NCBI GenBank assembly: GCA_000708835.1
Contig: DF237637.1
Span: forward strand, 1-43,804
Direction of reading: 5' to 3'
Source of the DNA: Klebsormidium nitens
Lineage: Eukaryota; Streptophyta; Klebsormidiophyceae; Klebsormidiales; Klebsormidiaceae
DNA: 43,804 nucleotides
In this document: positions 11,275 to 19,851 of the stretch, one piece after another
Numbering within the stretch: the first letter of the stretch is position 1
How the letters are laid out: the number at the start of each line of letters is the position of its first letter
The notes under the pieces: generated by a model
Databases searched by the model: none
What the model was told of the DNA's origin: nothing
What the model saw: the letters and a program-made list of their open reading frames with translations, nothing else
Translations under genes and position numbers: made by a program

Positions 11275-11724
11275 TCATGGGTGGGTCATCTTGACGATAA
11301 TCCTGTTGCCCTCGACTGTGATTGAACCCCTGTCTCCTCGATTAGCCCCCTTCCACTTCACGGTGCCGCTCAGCTGTACGCCGCGCACGGCGAAGAAGTT
11401 GGAGAGGAGGTACTCCAACCAGCCCACGTAGTTGTAGAACTTCTCCCCCTTGTCCCAGACAAGAGAGCGCTTGTTGCCTGAGAGCGTCCACTGGCAGTAG
11501 AAGGAGGGAAACTTCTCTGTAAGGTAGTGTAAGCTCTCGCCCACGTACAAGGGCCCGATCACCTCTCGCTCAATTGTGACTGTGCGCTTCTGTAAAAAAG
11601 CATAAGGTAGCTCCAAGTCGTCCTCGTGGCAGTGGTCGTGCACGGCTGCCAAGATTGCGCTCTCTTCGGCCGTCAGGGGACGGGAGAGAGCAAAGCGGCC
11701 GGTGAATCTGGTGTCGTACCCCAT
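11275..11724 (-). CDS. Uncharacterised bacterial-type protein (YDTxFxGxF family), intronless
   Basis: A 149-residue product from ATG 11724, starting MGYDTRFTGRFALSRPLT. The N-terminal YDTxFxGxFxLxxPL, the central CQW...LVWDKGEKFYNYVGWLEYLL and the C-terminal GTVKWKGANRGDRGSITV match a pattern I associate with uncharacterised proteins of actinobacteria and phages. That link is from memory of family patterns, not from a search. No intron and no localisation signal are visible. Its TATA box (minus, 11848-11841) lies 117 bases upstream and belongs to a promoter that mirrors the one driving PrimPol-1, so the two are probably co-expressed. The molecular function is unknown. Confidence 0.65.
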   Translation of the reverse strand: MGYDTRFTGRFALSRPLTAEESAILAAVHDHCHEDDLELPYAFLQKRTVTIEREVIGPLYVGESLHYLTEKFPSFYCQWTLSGNKRSLVWDKGEKFYNYVGWLEYLLSNFFAVRGVQLSGTVKWKGANRGDRGSITVEGNRIIVKMTHP

Positions 11725-11796
11725 CACGCTGCCTTGATCCTGTTTGAGAAGTGAGGAGGGGGTTTGAGCTAGTGAGTGGCTTTTTGAGGGGCTAAA

Positions 11797-11848
11797 ATTG
11801 ATTGTGCTAGAGGAATGATCGAATGAGGGGGCAGGAGCAGCTTTTATA
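11797..11848 (-). promoter_or_regulatory. Core promoter, copy 3, driving 11275-11724
   Basis: On the minus strand TATAAAAG (11848-11841) is followed by CTCCTGCC, CTCATTCGATCATTCC and, further on, a block containing CCTCAAAAAGCCACTCACTAGCTCA. All of this is matched almost base for base after the plus-strand TATA at 12685. The match extends through the transcribed leader, so the copy is a duplicated promoter plus leader and not just a shared short motif. Confidence 0.75.
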
Positions 11849-12684
11849 GGTACCTTTCACCAACTACTATCAACCAGAGGCTTCTATGGAAGGCCTGAGT
11901 CAGACTTTTCTTGAGTGATTCCGAAGCGGTTCGATTGAGCGATTCCGAAGCCGTTTCGAGCTCTCTCTGAAGAGAAATCCGACTCAGACGTCTGAGCGAG
12001 CTCCATGGCTGGCAAAAAATCTGACTCGAACACTTGAGCGAGCTCCACCTGGCAGCTCACTGAGGCAATTGAGCGATTCCAACGTGCTTCTGATCTGCCT
12101 CTGATCGGAAACCCTGACTAAAAGAGACTTCAGCGAGCTCCAGCTCCAGCTCAGGCGGTTGAGCGATTCCGAAGCTGAGATTCCGAACCAATGAATGGTA
12201 CGGAACTCGAAACTTTACTTTTTCGGACCACGTGGCTCTGTCCACATGCCGGCTGAACTCGGCTGAACCCCCATCATTAAATTCCGAACCTCCGAGGTCG
12301 GTTACTGTCAGACATGCCTCAGTCAGGACTCTCCGGAATCGCTCAACCGCCTGAGTTGAGCTGGAGCTCGCCAAGACTTCTGAGTCAGCTCTCTCTTCAA
12401 AGCCTGAGCTTGATTCTGGAACCGGCACCTCGGAATCAAGCTCGGAATCGCTCAACCGCATGACCTGAGCTGGAGCTCGCTCAAATGTCTGAGTCAGGTT
12501 TCTATTCAAAGCCTGAGCTTGACTCCGGAACCGTCACTTTGGGATCGCTCTTTGAGACGTCTGAGTCAGCTTTCTCTTGAGAGAGAGCTGGAAACGGCTT
12601 CGAAATCGCTCAACCGGTTCTGATTACTCAGAAAAAGTCTGACTGACACCTCTTTGGTTTGCAGCAGCAGTGCTGACCAGTATC
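11849..12684. promoter_or_regulatory. Bidirectional, roughly palindromic regulatory region with TGAGTCA sites
   Basis: This lies between two head-to-head TATA boxes. Exact TGAGTCA sites are at 11896-11902, 12381-12387, 12490-12496 and 12562-12568, with several one-base variants. The left part repeats GAGCGATTCCGAAG, while the right part repeats the complementary sense (GGAATCGCTCAACCG), so the two arms look like inverted copies around about 12266. Phrases such as GAGCTGGAGCTCGC recur several times. A long minus-strand frame through it is a by-product of the repeats. Likely role: joint control of the bacterial-type gene and PrimPol-1. Confidence 0.65.
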
Positions 12685-12735
12685 TATAAAAGCAGCTCCT
12701 GCCCTCTCATTTGATCATTCCTCCAGCACAATCCT
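12685..12735 (+). promoter_or_regulatory. Core promoter, copy 2, driving PrimPol-1
   Basis: TATAAAAG at 12685-12692, then CTCCTGCCCTCTCATTTGATCATTCC, closely matching copies at 415 (plus) and 11848 (minus). The proposed start codon at 12819 is 127 bases downstream of the end of the TATA box, a similar spacing to the mirrored gene (117 bases). Confidence 0.72.
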
Positions 12736-12818
12736 TTTCTTATCCCTCAAAAAGCCACTCACTAGCTCACCTCTCTTCCCAGCGACTTCCCAAAGCCAGA
12801 AAGCAGCGGCATACAAGC

Positions 12819-15800
12819 ATGCTCTCCCCCGATCTGCATACAAAGGTAGCAAGCTGAGTTTGCCAGTTGATGAAGGGTGGTGGTGTCTAAGTTCAGAGGC
12901 GGGTGAGCTGGAAGGAGCTGCGCATCAGAGAGCCAGGTAACAGCTGTCTGTACAACTGCGTTTTCTATGACGAATTTCCCTTGATGGACAGTGCGGACAC
13001 TGAAGACAGAACTTTTCAGTTCTCGAGCATACGAAGTTTATTTTGAACCGCTTTTTGTCTTCCCTGCACTGACAGTGTACTTGTCTGTCAGAAGAAGCCA
13101 TCTTACACAAAGTCCTCTTCATGGACAGTGCGGACAGTGAAGACAAAGCTTTTTGGTGGTCTGATCTGTTTGAATTCTTTGCAGGGTTCGGGTGAGCGCG
13201 CGCGGCCATCAACATCAGGGGAGGCCGGACCAAACCCAATGGTGAGTCGTTTCAAAGGTTCTGAAAGGCTGCTTGCGTTTCTTATGCACGAGAATTAACA
13301 GAAACTCTGTCTTCACTGTCCCCACTGTCCATCAAGGGAAAATCGCTGATAGAAGACGCATTCGCATAGACAGAGCTGTCTTTATCTACGAAATAGGATC
13401 TTCAAAACCATGTAAAGTTTGATTGCCTAGTCTGCTCGAAAAGTCTGCATTCATTCGCGCGCGCTGACAGCATGCTTGTCTGTCAAGCGAAAAGATCTCA
13501 CACGTTTTCCCCTCATGGACAGTGCGGACACCGCACTGAAGACAGAATATTTGGTCTAACTGCTCAAAGGTTAAGGTTTTTGATGTGGACAGCATGCTTG
13601 TCTGTCAAGCGAAAAGATCTTACATAGAGTTCCCCTCATGGACAGTGCGGACGGTGAAGACAGAGTATTTGGTCTGGCTGCTCAAAGGTTAAAGTTTTTT
13701 GATGTGCAGGAGACCGCAGCTAGGGGCATGGTTGAGCGGGGTTACGTCGTCTTCTCAGCATACACCAGTTTCAACACTCAGACGGGCAAGAAGGCCATGC
13801 TCCCACCAAAGCATTGGCACGATTCTACACTGGCCAACTGCCTCAGCCCCGCATATTTTGACCCCTGCGACAATACCCTGCTGATCAACACAGCGCCTTC
13901 TGGCGTTCTCGTGTTGGATTTCGACCTTCAAGACGGGGGCATGGAGCAGCTGGCTGAGTGGGAGAGCAAGCACGGCGCATTCACGGGGGCGCGAGTGCGC
14001 ACCGGCAGTGGGGGGGTCCATCTCTACTTCTCGCATCAACGAAGCGTGGAGGCGGGATTAGATGCAGGCACACCAACGCACTTTGCAAAGCTCGCGCTCA
14101 AGATCCCGGACCCAAAAATGGGGAAGGAAACGGTGAAAAAGGTGGGGGTCGATATGCGAGGCGTGAGCTCGAATGGCATGATTGCGTGCCCTCCATCTTC
14201 CTATCAGCGGGGCGAGGAGTTTGCGCGCTACACTGTCGCAGGCGGAGGGGACCTACCAGCTGTCGATGCTCTGCCTCCCCTTCCTGGATGGTTTATTGAG
14301 ATTCTGAACGAGCGAGCTTCTTCGAAAGCAGCGGGGGGCGCGCCAAAAAGCCGTCCAGGGGCTGGGAAAGCAGCTGCGGCAGGGGCTGGGGGTACGCAGG
14401 CGCGCGCTCCGGGGAACCCGCCGGATCTTGCGGATCCAGTTCTGCAACAACAGGTGGTCGAGGTCTTGCGGGGCATGCTCAGCAGCTACGGGGACAACAG
14501 TTCTGTCTTTCGCAAGGCAGAATTGAGCACAGTTGCCGGCCCGGAAGCAGTGATCTATCACTTTGAGAACGGTAATGGGGGCCGGGCAACGTGCCCTTAC
14601 CTCAAGGCAGGAGAACGGGCGCACAGCAGCAACAACTTCGGCCTACTTCGAAGAGGAACGGAGATCACGTACGTGTGCCACAGCGGGCGGTGCAAGAGCG
14701 AGGGGCGCAGAAACAAGAAGCNNNNNNNNNNNNNNNNNNNNNNNNNNNNNNNNNNNNNNNNNNNNNNNNNNNNNNNNNNNNNNNNNNNNNNNNNNNNNNN
14801 NNNNNNNNNNNNNNNNNNNNNNNNNNNNNNNNNNNNNNNNNNNNNNNNNNNNNNNNNNNNNNNNNNNNNNNNNNNNNNNNNNNNNNNNNNNNNNNNNNNN
14901 NNNNNNNNNNNNNNNNNNNNNNNNNNNNNNNNNNNNNNNNNNNNNNNNNNNNNNNNNNNNNNNNNNNNNNNNNNNNNNNNNNNNNNNNNNNNNNNNNNNN
15001 NNNNNNNNNNNNNNNNNNNNNNNNNNTTGCAGCTGCGTTCTCAGATGCAGAACCGTTGAACAGCGAGCGGGATCGACTGTACGAGGACCGACAGCTGCTG
15101 CCCCTCTCGTTTCTACGGGAGAATCTCTCGGTAGCAGCAGGTGAGGTTAAAAGTTTCGACGAGCTGGCACGCATTCCAGTCTCCAAGAAAGGAGCGCACT
15201 GTTTGCCTTGCTGAAGTTTCGAGCAGATTCTGCGAAGGCCCCAGACAGCGGTGCTGTCTATCAAGTGTGGAGGCTTCACTTGCAAAACTGTCTTCACAGA
15301 CACCATGGACAACAAAGACGGAGGTTTCAAAAAGAATTCAAAGAGTTGATTCTGTGAATGCCCCAAACAGCGGTGCTGTCTATCAAGTGCGGACCTTCCC
15401 TTGCAAAACTGTCTTCACAGAGACCATGGACAGCAAAGGAATCGAAGAGTTGAATTCAAAGAGTTTTGGTTCCAGATTCTCGTGCCTTTTCTGGTCTCCG
15501 ATGAGACAAACGATGCTTGATTTGGCGTTAAAAAAGGTCTGCAAGCCCCCGGCGAGAGTGTACCAACTCACAACAATCTATGCAGGTGATGAAGGCGGCG
15601 CGCAGATCATCGATCGCCTGCAAACCTACACCGGCCAAAAGCTCGTCTTCTCGAACGAGAAGTGGTACGTTTTCACAGGGTCGGTGTGGAAGGCAGACCC
15701 AGGTGGGCGGGAGGCTCAAAAGGTGTGCCGTGGAGAACTCAACAAAATCAGCGCTGCGTACCAAAAGGAGACTGGGGCTGCGGTTGAGCAAGACGAGAGC

Positions 15801-18040
15801 GAGGATGATGATGGCAGCGAGGAAGGGCCCCCGAAGAAGAAGAAGAAGAGGACAGAAAAGCTGACCAACTTCAACTGGAACGCACGGATGTCCAACATCA
15901 TGACGACCCTGAAAGGCTATTGCCTGGATCCGGGATTCGAGAAGCTGCTCAACTCCAACAGAGACGCTCTTCCCCTGCTAAACGGCGTCATCCTCCTGCC
16001 AACTGGCGAGTTAGTACCGCACCATCCCAAGGTGAGCTTGGGTTAAGGCATTTTGCCCTTGAAAACTGCTTTGAAAACTACCCAAATATGACCGGAAGTC
16101 AGTCTGACAACCGACAATCTGCATATTTGCAGTTCCTGTGGTCGTTTCGTAGTTGAATACTTCGTGTAATCTACCGGTGGCCAACTTTTCAAAATCAGGC
16201 CTGGCCCTCCACATGCGTGCTCATAACCGTAAAACTTCGACTTAGTTGTATCGTTCAGTCCGCTTCAGAAAGTGCGTGAAGTTGTGCTTCAACGTAGCGC
16301 ATCGACTGAAGTGAAGGAGAAAAGAGGGATAGCATTCAACAGGCAATCTGACAACCGACACTCTACCTTTTGCAGTTCCTGTGGTCATTCGTGTTGGGGT
16401 ACAGGTGGCCTTCGACCGGTGTCCACACGCCGTTAGGCCGGATGGGCGAGTTCCTGAAGGAGATCACGCACACCCCAGAAGCTCTAGCCTATCTTCAGCG
16501 CATCCTAGGCTACGGCATCACTGGTCACATCTCCAACCAGGTCATGCTCATCATGATCGGGGAAGGTGGTGCTGGAAAGAGCCTCCTATTGACGCTCCTG
16601 AAGCGCCTTATTGGCCCGTTCTACAAGGACGTGTCAAAGGATATGTTGGTGACTTCGAAGGGGCAACGGCCGCCCAGCAAAGGAGCTGCCAACCCGGACG
16701 AAGCAGGTAATAGTTTTAGACAACGTCTGAGGAAGTTAGAGCTGTGTCTGATTCGTAATTGCATGCTAGACCGTAGAGCTTCTTTTGAAAAAGTCGAGCT
16801 GGTTTCTCATATGCGGATCTTGCAGACTTCTAAGCACTTTTCTCTTGATGTGCACGTGCGCAAGGACTGCAAGGGGTTCGAATGGCTGTGTGTTCGGAGT
16901 CGGAAGAAACCGACGAGTTTGCGGAGAGCAACTTGAAACGGCTCACCGGAGAGGCAACCATCACGAGCAGAGCGCTTTACAGTGACTATGTCACTTTTCA
17001 GACGACACAACTGGTGAGGAATAAACCACTGATCCCCTCACGGGCAGACATCCATTCATCTTTTGACTTCCTTTTGCAATCTCTGTCTTTGCTGTCCATG
17101 GTGTCTGTCAAGTACAATCTGCAAGTGAAGGTCCGCACTTGATAGACAACACCGCTGTTTGGGGGCCTTTACACAATCTGCTCGAAACTTCAGCAAGGCA
17201 AACAGTGCGCTCCTTTCTCGGAGACCGGAATGCGTGCCAGCTCGTTCAGATTCTACGAGGTGTTGAGAAGTTTTTTGTCTTTGCTGTCTGCACTGTCTTT
17301 CAAGCTAGATTCGTATAAGCATGCTTCCCTTGGTGGACAGTTACCGTGTCAACCAATGCTCAAACTTCCGCTGAAAACTCGAAAAAAACTGGAGGTGCCG
17401 GTTTACGAGCTAAATCCTTTTTGCATTTTGTCTGCAGCACATTCTCTGCACCAACTACCCGCCGCGTGCCAAGAGGTGGACCATTGCGCTGAAGCGCCGT
17501 CTGCTTACCCTGGTTTTTCCAATGCGCTTCTTCTACCCTCAAGAGGCGGGGTACGACCCGAAAAACCCACACCATGGGGTCAGAGATGATGCGCTCGAAA
17601 GCATACTGATGGCAGAGGTCGAGAAGCTGCTGGTTTTCTTGGTCATTGGAGCAAAGGACTGGTATGAGAACGGGAGAAGGCTACTTGACATGCCAGAAAC
17701 TAGCAAGAGATACATGGAGTCCTGGGAGCAGTCAAACGATCCGTTCGCAGCTTTTATGAAATACGAGGGCACCATCAACACCAAAGCATTTGAGACGTCG
17801 GAGTCTCTGATGACGGCTTACAACAACCCGGACAGGCTGGTTGACGGCGTCAGGTTTGAGGAGACAGGAGCTCCGATGATTCGCACTAGTCAGGAGTTAG
17901 CCAAGTATTGCAGAGCCCATGGTCTAGATGGTCCGGGGAAGCCTTCCGAATTGAGATTCGTAGATGCAGGCCATCAGATCAGGGGCTACCGAGGATTCAA
18001 ACTGAATAAGCCAACGGACCACAGTCGATTGGAGCGATAG
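12819..18040 (+). CDS. PrimPol-1: spliced primase-polymerase / D5-like superfamily 3 helicase
   Basis: Exons fit as 12819-12845, 13185-13241, 13710 to the gap, 15033-15140, 15586-16031, 16376-16706, 16865-17013 and 17438-18040. Introns are GT-AG with matching phase at every join outside the gap; the acceptor at 16864 is a weak aag. Domains in order: PrimPol with DxD at about residues 98-100 (VLDFDLQDG), GSGGVHLYF (His132) and VDMRGVSSNGMIACPP; a CPY...H...C....C zinc-like motif at about 323-356; after the gap a D5_N-like region (SNEKWYVFTGSVW); Walker A GEGGAGKS; the SF3 segment SESEETDEFAESNLKRLTGE; motif C ILCTNYPP just past the intron at 17014-17437. This class primes and unwinds DNA in viruses and mobile elements. 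GC-rich and intron-rich, unlike PrimPol-2, so it may be an older or domesticated copy. The gap hides part of the middle. Confidence 0.8.
12940..13379. repeat. Imperfect inverted repeat between PrimPol-1 introns 1 and 2
   Basis: The arm at about 12940-13011 in intron 1 and the arm at about 13305-13379 in intron 2 are reverse complements over roughly 72 bases with scattered mismatches. The shared core reads CCCTTGATGGACAGTG followed by GAAGACAGA. The 57-base second exon (13185-13241) lies between the arms. Another copy of the ATGGACAGTGCGGACAGTGAAGACA core is at about 13120-13146. Confidence 0.7.
13466..13706 (+). repeat. Tandem duplication of about 120 bp at the 3' end of intron 2
   Basis: Unit 13466-13587 (122 bases) and unit 13588-13706 (119 bases) both start GACAGCATGCTTGTCTGTCA, contain CTCATGGACAGTGCGGAC and GAAGACAGA, and end TTTTTGATGTG. 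Only the second unit continues into GCAG, the splice acceptor at 13708-13709. An ATG inside the second unit (13638) opens a long frame but is intronic in this model. Confidence 0.85.
14722..15026. other. Assembly gap (305 N)
   Basis: An unresolved run inside PrimPol-1. It falls between the zinc-like motif and the D5_N-like region, so it hides the end of exon 3, at least one splice junction and possibly a whole exon. TTGCAG directly after the gap (15027-15032) looks like an acceptor. Confidence 0.95.
15226..15440 (+). repeat. Two tandem repeat units in the PrimPol-1 intron 15141-15585
   Basis: Units at about 15226-15328 and 15348-15440 share CAGCGGTGCTGTCTATCAAG, TTGCAAAACTGTCTTCACAG and ACCATGGACA. 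The whole block from about 15160 is also present as a reverse complement in the intron 17014-17437 (about 17086-17244). The sequence is related in theme (ATGGACA...GTCTTCAC) to the repeats in introns 1 and 2. Confidence 0.75.
16103..16391 (+). repeat. Duplicated splice-acceptor and exon start
   Basis: The segments 16103-16147 and 16347-16391 both read TCTGACAACCGACA, a short pyrimidine tract, TTGCAG and TTCCTGTGGTC. The second is the acceptor that fits PrimPol-1 (exon from 16376). The first runs into a stop after a few codons, so it is a decoy copy of the 3' splice site inside the same intron. Confidence 0.8.
17086..17244 (-). repeat. Inverted copy of the 15160-15440 intronic repeat
   Basis: The reverse complement of this block matches the intron at 15141-15585, including the stretch ACGAGCTGGCACGCATTCC and GGAGCGCACTGTTTGCCTTG and one repeat unit. 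The two introns are about 1.9 kb apart in the same gene, so the primary transcript could fold across two internal exons. Confidence 0.75.
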
Positions 18041-18227
18041 AGCGGCAAGCAGGCCCTTTTGCTTGACATCATTTGCCACAAGTGCGCTGTAACTACGAAC
18101 TGATTTATATGTTGATGAAAGCTTGATTCGTCATCAGGGAACGGATCCTTCCCTGATTCGAACACACACGTAAATCCAACGACTCTTTCGCGAGTGTTCA
18201 TAAACGTGCGCATGAGTGTTCTTTTTC

Positions 18228-18312
18228 GACCTTCCTTCAAGATTCTGTCTTCAGTTTCCATGCTGTCTATGAAGCCAAATCCCTGTACGAAGATCTATCT
18301 TGATAGACAACA
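18228..18312 (+). repeat. Diverged remnant of the PrimPol-1 intronic repeat family
   Basis: Just downstream of the PrimPol-1 stop, the sequence reads ATTCTGTCTTCAGTTTCCAT, GCTGTCTATGAAG and TTGATAGACAACAC. This echoes the intronic repeats (GTCTTCAC, CCATGGACAGC, TTGATAGACAACACCGCT). The match is partial, and it sits close to the left side of the recombinase cassette. Confidence 0.45.
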
Positions 18313-18408
18313 CATTGGCATGGCAAGCTTCCGGCGTGATGACCAGGTATGAGCCTCGTTCCGTTCCCGTTTTGGAACCATGAGCTTCGTTAACGGTTCG
18401 AACATCAT

Positions 18409-18798
18409 CTAGTCAACGGCTGCCGTTGGATTTGAGGTGGCGGTCTTCACGCATACAATCCTATTTTCAGAATCAAACTCAACGCCTGCTTCCTTCAATT
18501 TCGATATGGTCCTCGCATGCGGTTTTGTAGTTCTTCCAGTCCGAAGACGCTTGGCAGCGTCTTGTAGTAAGAGCCCGTGCTTGTGTTTCTGATACCATAT
18601 CTTCTTCCGCTCAAGCACACGCTGTTTGTTGCATCTGTAAAAATCTTGTCTCTTTAATTGAAGCTCTTTGCACCTCGGCACGCCGTCTGATGATTGAAGA
18701 GAGATTGGAAGTATTGCAATTTGAACAACTCGATGCTTCATTCCACAAAGGGTACAAGGAACTAAGCGTATGATGGTTATCTCCGCGCCGGTCTCCAT
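18409..18798 (-). CDS. Small basic protein A of the recombinase element
   Basis: A 129-residue product from ATG 18798. The first part holds a Cys pair (PCTLCGMKHRVVQIAI). The second is basic: FYRCNKQRVLERKKIWYQKH, then RLRTGRTTKPHARTISKLKEAG. The WxQKH and GxTxxP....KL..AG features recur in the protein at 24257-24535 near the other end of the element, so the two look like paralogues. The basic character and Arg/Lys helices suggest nucleic-acid binding, which is inference. The 66 bases upstream, up to the next gene, are very AT-rich (TATATAA on this strand), fitting a compact viral-style promoter. Confidence 0.6.
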   Translation of the reverse strand: METGAEITIIRLVPCTLCGMKHRVVQIAILPISLQSSDGVPRCKELQLKRQDFYRCNKQRVLERKKIWYQKHKHGLLLQDAAKRLRTGRTTKPHARTISKLKEAGVEFDSENRIVCVKTATSNPTAAVD

Positions 18799-18864
18799 TT
18801 CGTTGAAATGTTATATAATCTACTCTTCATTCATATATTTTTTTCCAACAGATCAACGCAAAGC

Positions 18865-19215
18865 TCAGTTGTCTTCTGCCTCCTTGCATACCTTGAGAGT
18901 CCTCTTTGCCATCGATAGTAGAAGCGCTGCCTCCTCCTCGGAATACCCACCCGTCTCATGATCTGTTATACTTGCTGTGATTATGCCGAAAACATCGCCC
19001 CATGAAACGACGAATTCTTCATTACAGAGTCGATAAAGCAAAAGCAAAACGCCCTTCCGTAGCAAAGTCATGTCGATGGGAAGTCGGAGCCCTTCATCCA
19101 CGAGGCCTTCATAGCGAAGAGGTCCAAAGCTCTCAATCTCGTCGATGAACGGCAACAAGCTATATAGACGAGGGTTTGCCTGCTTTGGCACGTAGTACGT
19201 GTAGCCTCGCTCCAT
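18865..19215 (-). CDS. Hypothetical 116-residue element protein
   Basis: Read from ATG 19215, starting MERGYTYYVPKQANPRLYSLLPFI. The sequence is mixed acidic and hydrophobic, likely all-helical in its second half (LLRKGVLLLLYRLCNEEFVV; SEEEAALLLSMAKRTLKVCK). No known motif. It is the middle of three co-directional genes, 57 bases downstream of the 19273-19851 gene and 66 bases upstream of the 18409-18798 gene, so it probably belongs to the same unit. No function can be assigned. Confidence 0.55.
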   Translation of the reverse strand: MERGYTYYVPKQANPRLYSLLPFIDEIESFGPLRYEGLVDEGLRLPIDMTLLRKGVLLLLYRLCNEEFVVSWGDVFGIITASITDHETGGYSEEEAALLLSMAKRTLKVCKEAEDN

Positions 19216-19272
19216 TTGGATCTTTCTTTATAGAAAGGAGAAAAAAATCCATGCTCTTTAGGTCTCTGTCTC

Positions 19273-19851
19273 TCAATCTTCATCGCTGTCAACTGCAACA
19301 CATCTGAACGTTGTTATCTTGCTTCCCCGAGCCTTTCCGGTGGCTTTTGAAGTGCCTCTAGTAGCTGATTGTTTTGCTTTACCTTTATCAGTTGACTTTC
19401 TCTTGGAAGTCTGCTTTGCAGCCTTGCTCGAGGTTTTCTTTGTGCTCTCTTGCTTCTTCTTTGCCTTTGAAGCGGAAGCGTGCATCTTAACAAGCTCATC
19501 AACCGGTACCTTAGTTGCTGATGTTGAGAAGGTTCCTTCGAACGGAAGTCCAAGCGGTCGTTCACACTTTCGGATTGGGGAGATCTTCACCTCGTACCCA
19601 AATTCTTTCTTAGCCGAACCTCTGGTCGTTTCCTGTAAGAGAACATAGACAGTGCAGGGTGCTTTAGCTGCACCGTTACATTTGAGTGCCCTGAATAGCT
19701 GGCTACCCGCACGGGTGCCTGCTTGCGAAACACGTCCCCTTTCAGCATCGATCTCGAGACGAGTGTCTTCGAGAAGGCTCGAAGCATCTGATTGGTTATG
19801 GTCAAGCGCAAGAAGCACCTTAAATTTTCGTTTGTAGCATGCAGTATCCAT
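19273..19851 (-). CDS. Element protein with globular N-terminus and Lys/Ser/Thr-rich basic tail
   Basis: A 192-residue product from ATG 19851. Residues 1-120 look globular (CYKRKFKVLLALDHN; FGYEVKISPIRK). Residues 125-180 are a repetitive Lys/Ser/Thr/Ala tail (KKQESTKKTSSKAAKQTSKR) reminiscent of histone H1-like or other DNA-coating tails, ending in a short acidic SDED. A DNA-binding or packaging role is inference from composition only. It lies head to head with the recombinase, separated by a 659-base intergenic region (19852-20510). Confidence 0.55.
   Translation of the reverse strand: MDTACYKRKFKVLLALDHNQSDASSLLEDTRLEIDAERGRVSQAGTRAGSQLFRALKCNGAAKAPCTVYVLLQETTRGSAKKEFGYEVKISPIRKCERPLGLPFEGTFSTSATKVPVDELVKMHASASKAKKKQESTKKTSSKAAKQTSKRKSTDKGKAKQSATRGTSKATGKARGSKITTFRCVAVDSDED

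Noticed and set aside
12057-12509. Long minus-strand open frame (150 codons) in the bidirectional promoter
   Set aside because: It is produced by the repeated GAGCTGGAGCTCGC/TGAGTCA units, lies between two mirrored TATA boxes, and its text is low-complexity repeat translation.
13638-13709. ATG at 13638 as the start of PrimPol-1
   Set aside because: It lies in the second unit of a tandem intronic repeat. Removing 13242-13709 joins an upstream in-frame exon at a clean GT-AG pair.
16133-16155. Acceptor at 16131-16132 as the true exon start
   Set aside because: It runs into a stop after a few codons, whereas the duplicate at 16376 opens into the helicase domain.
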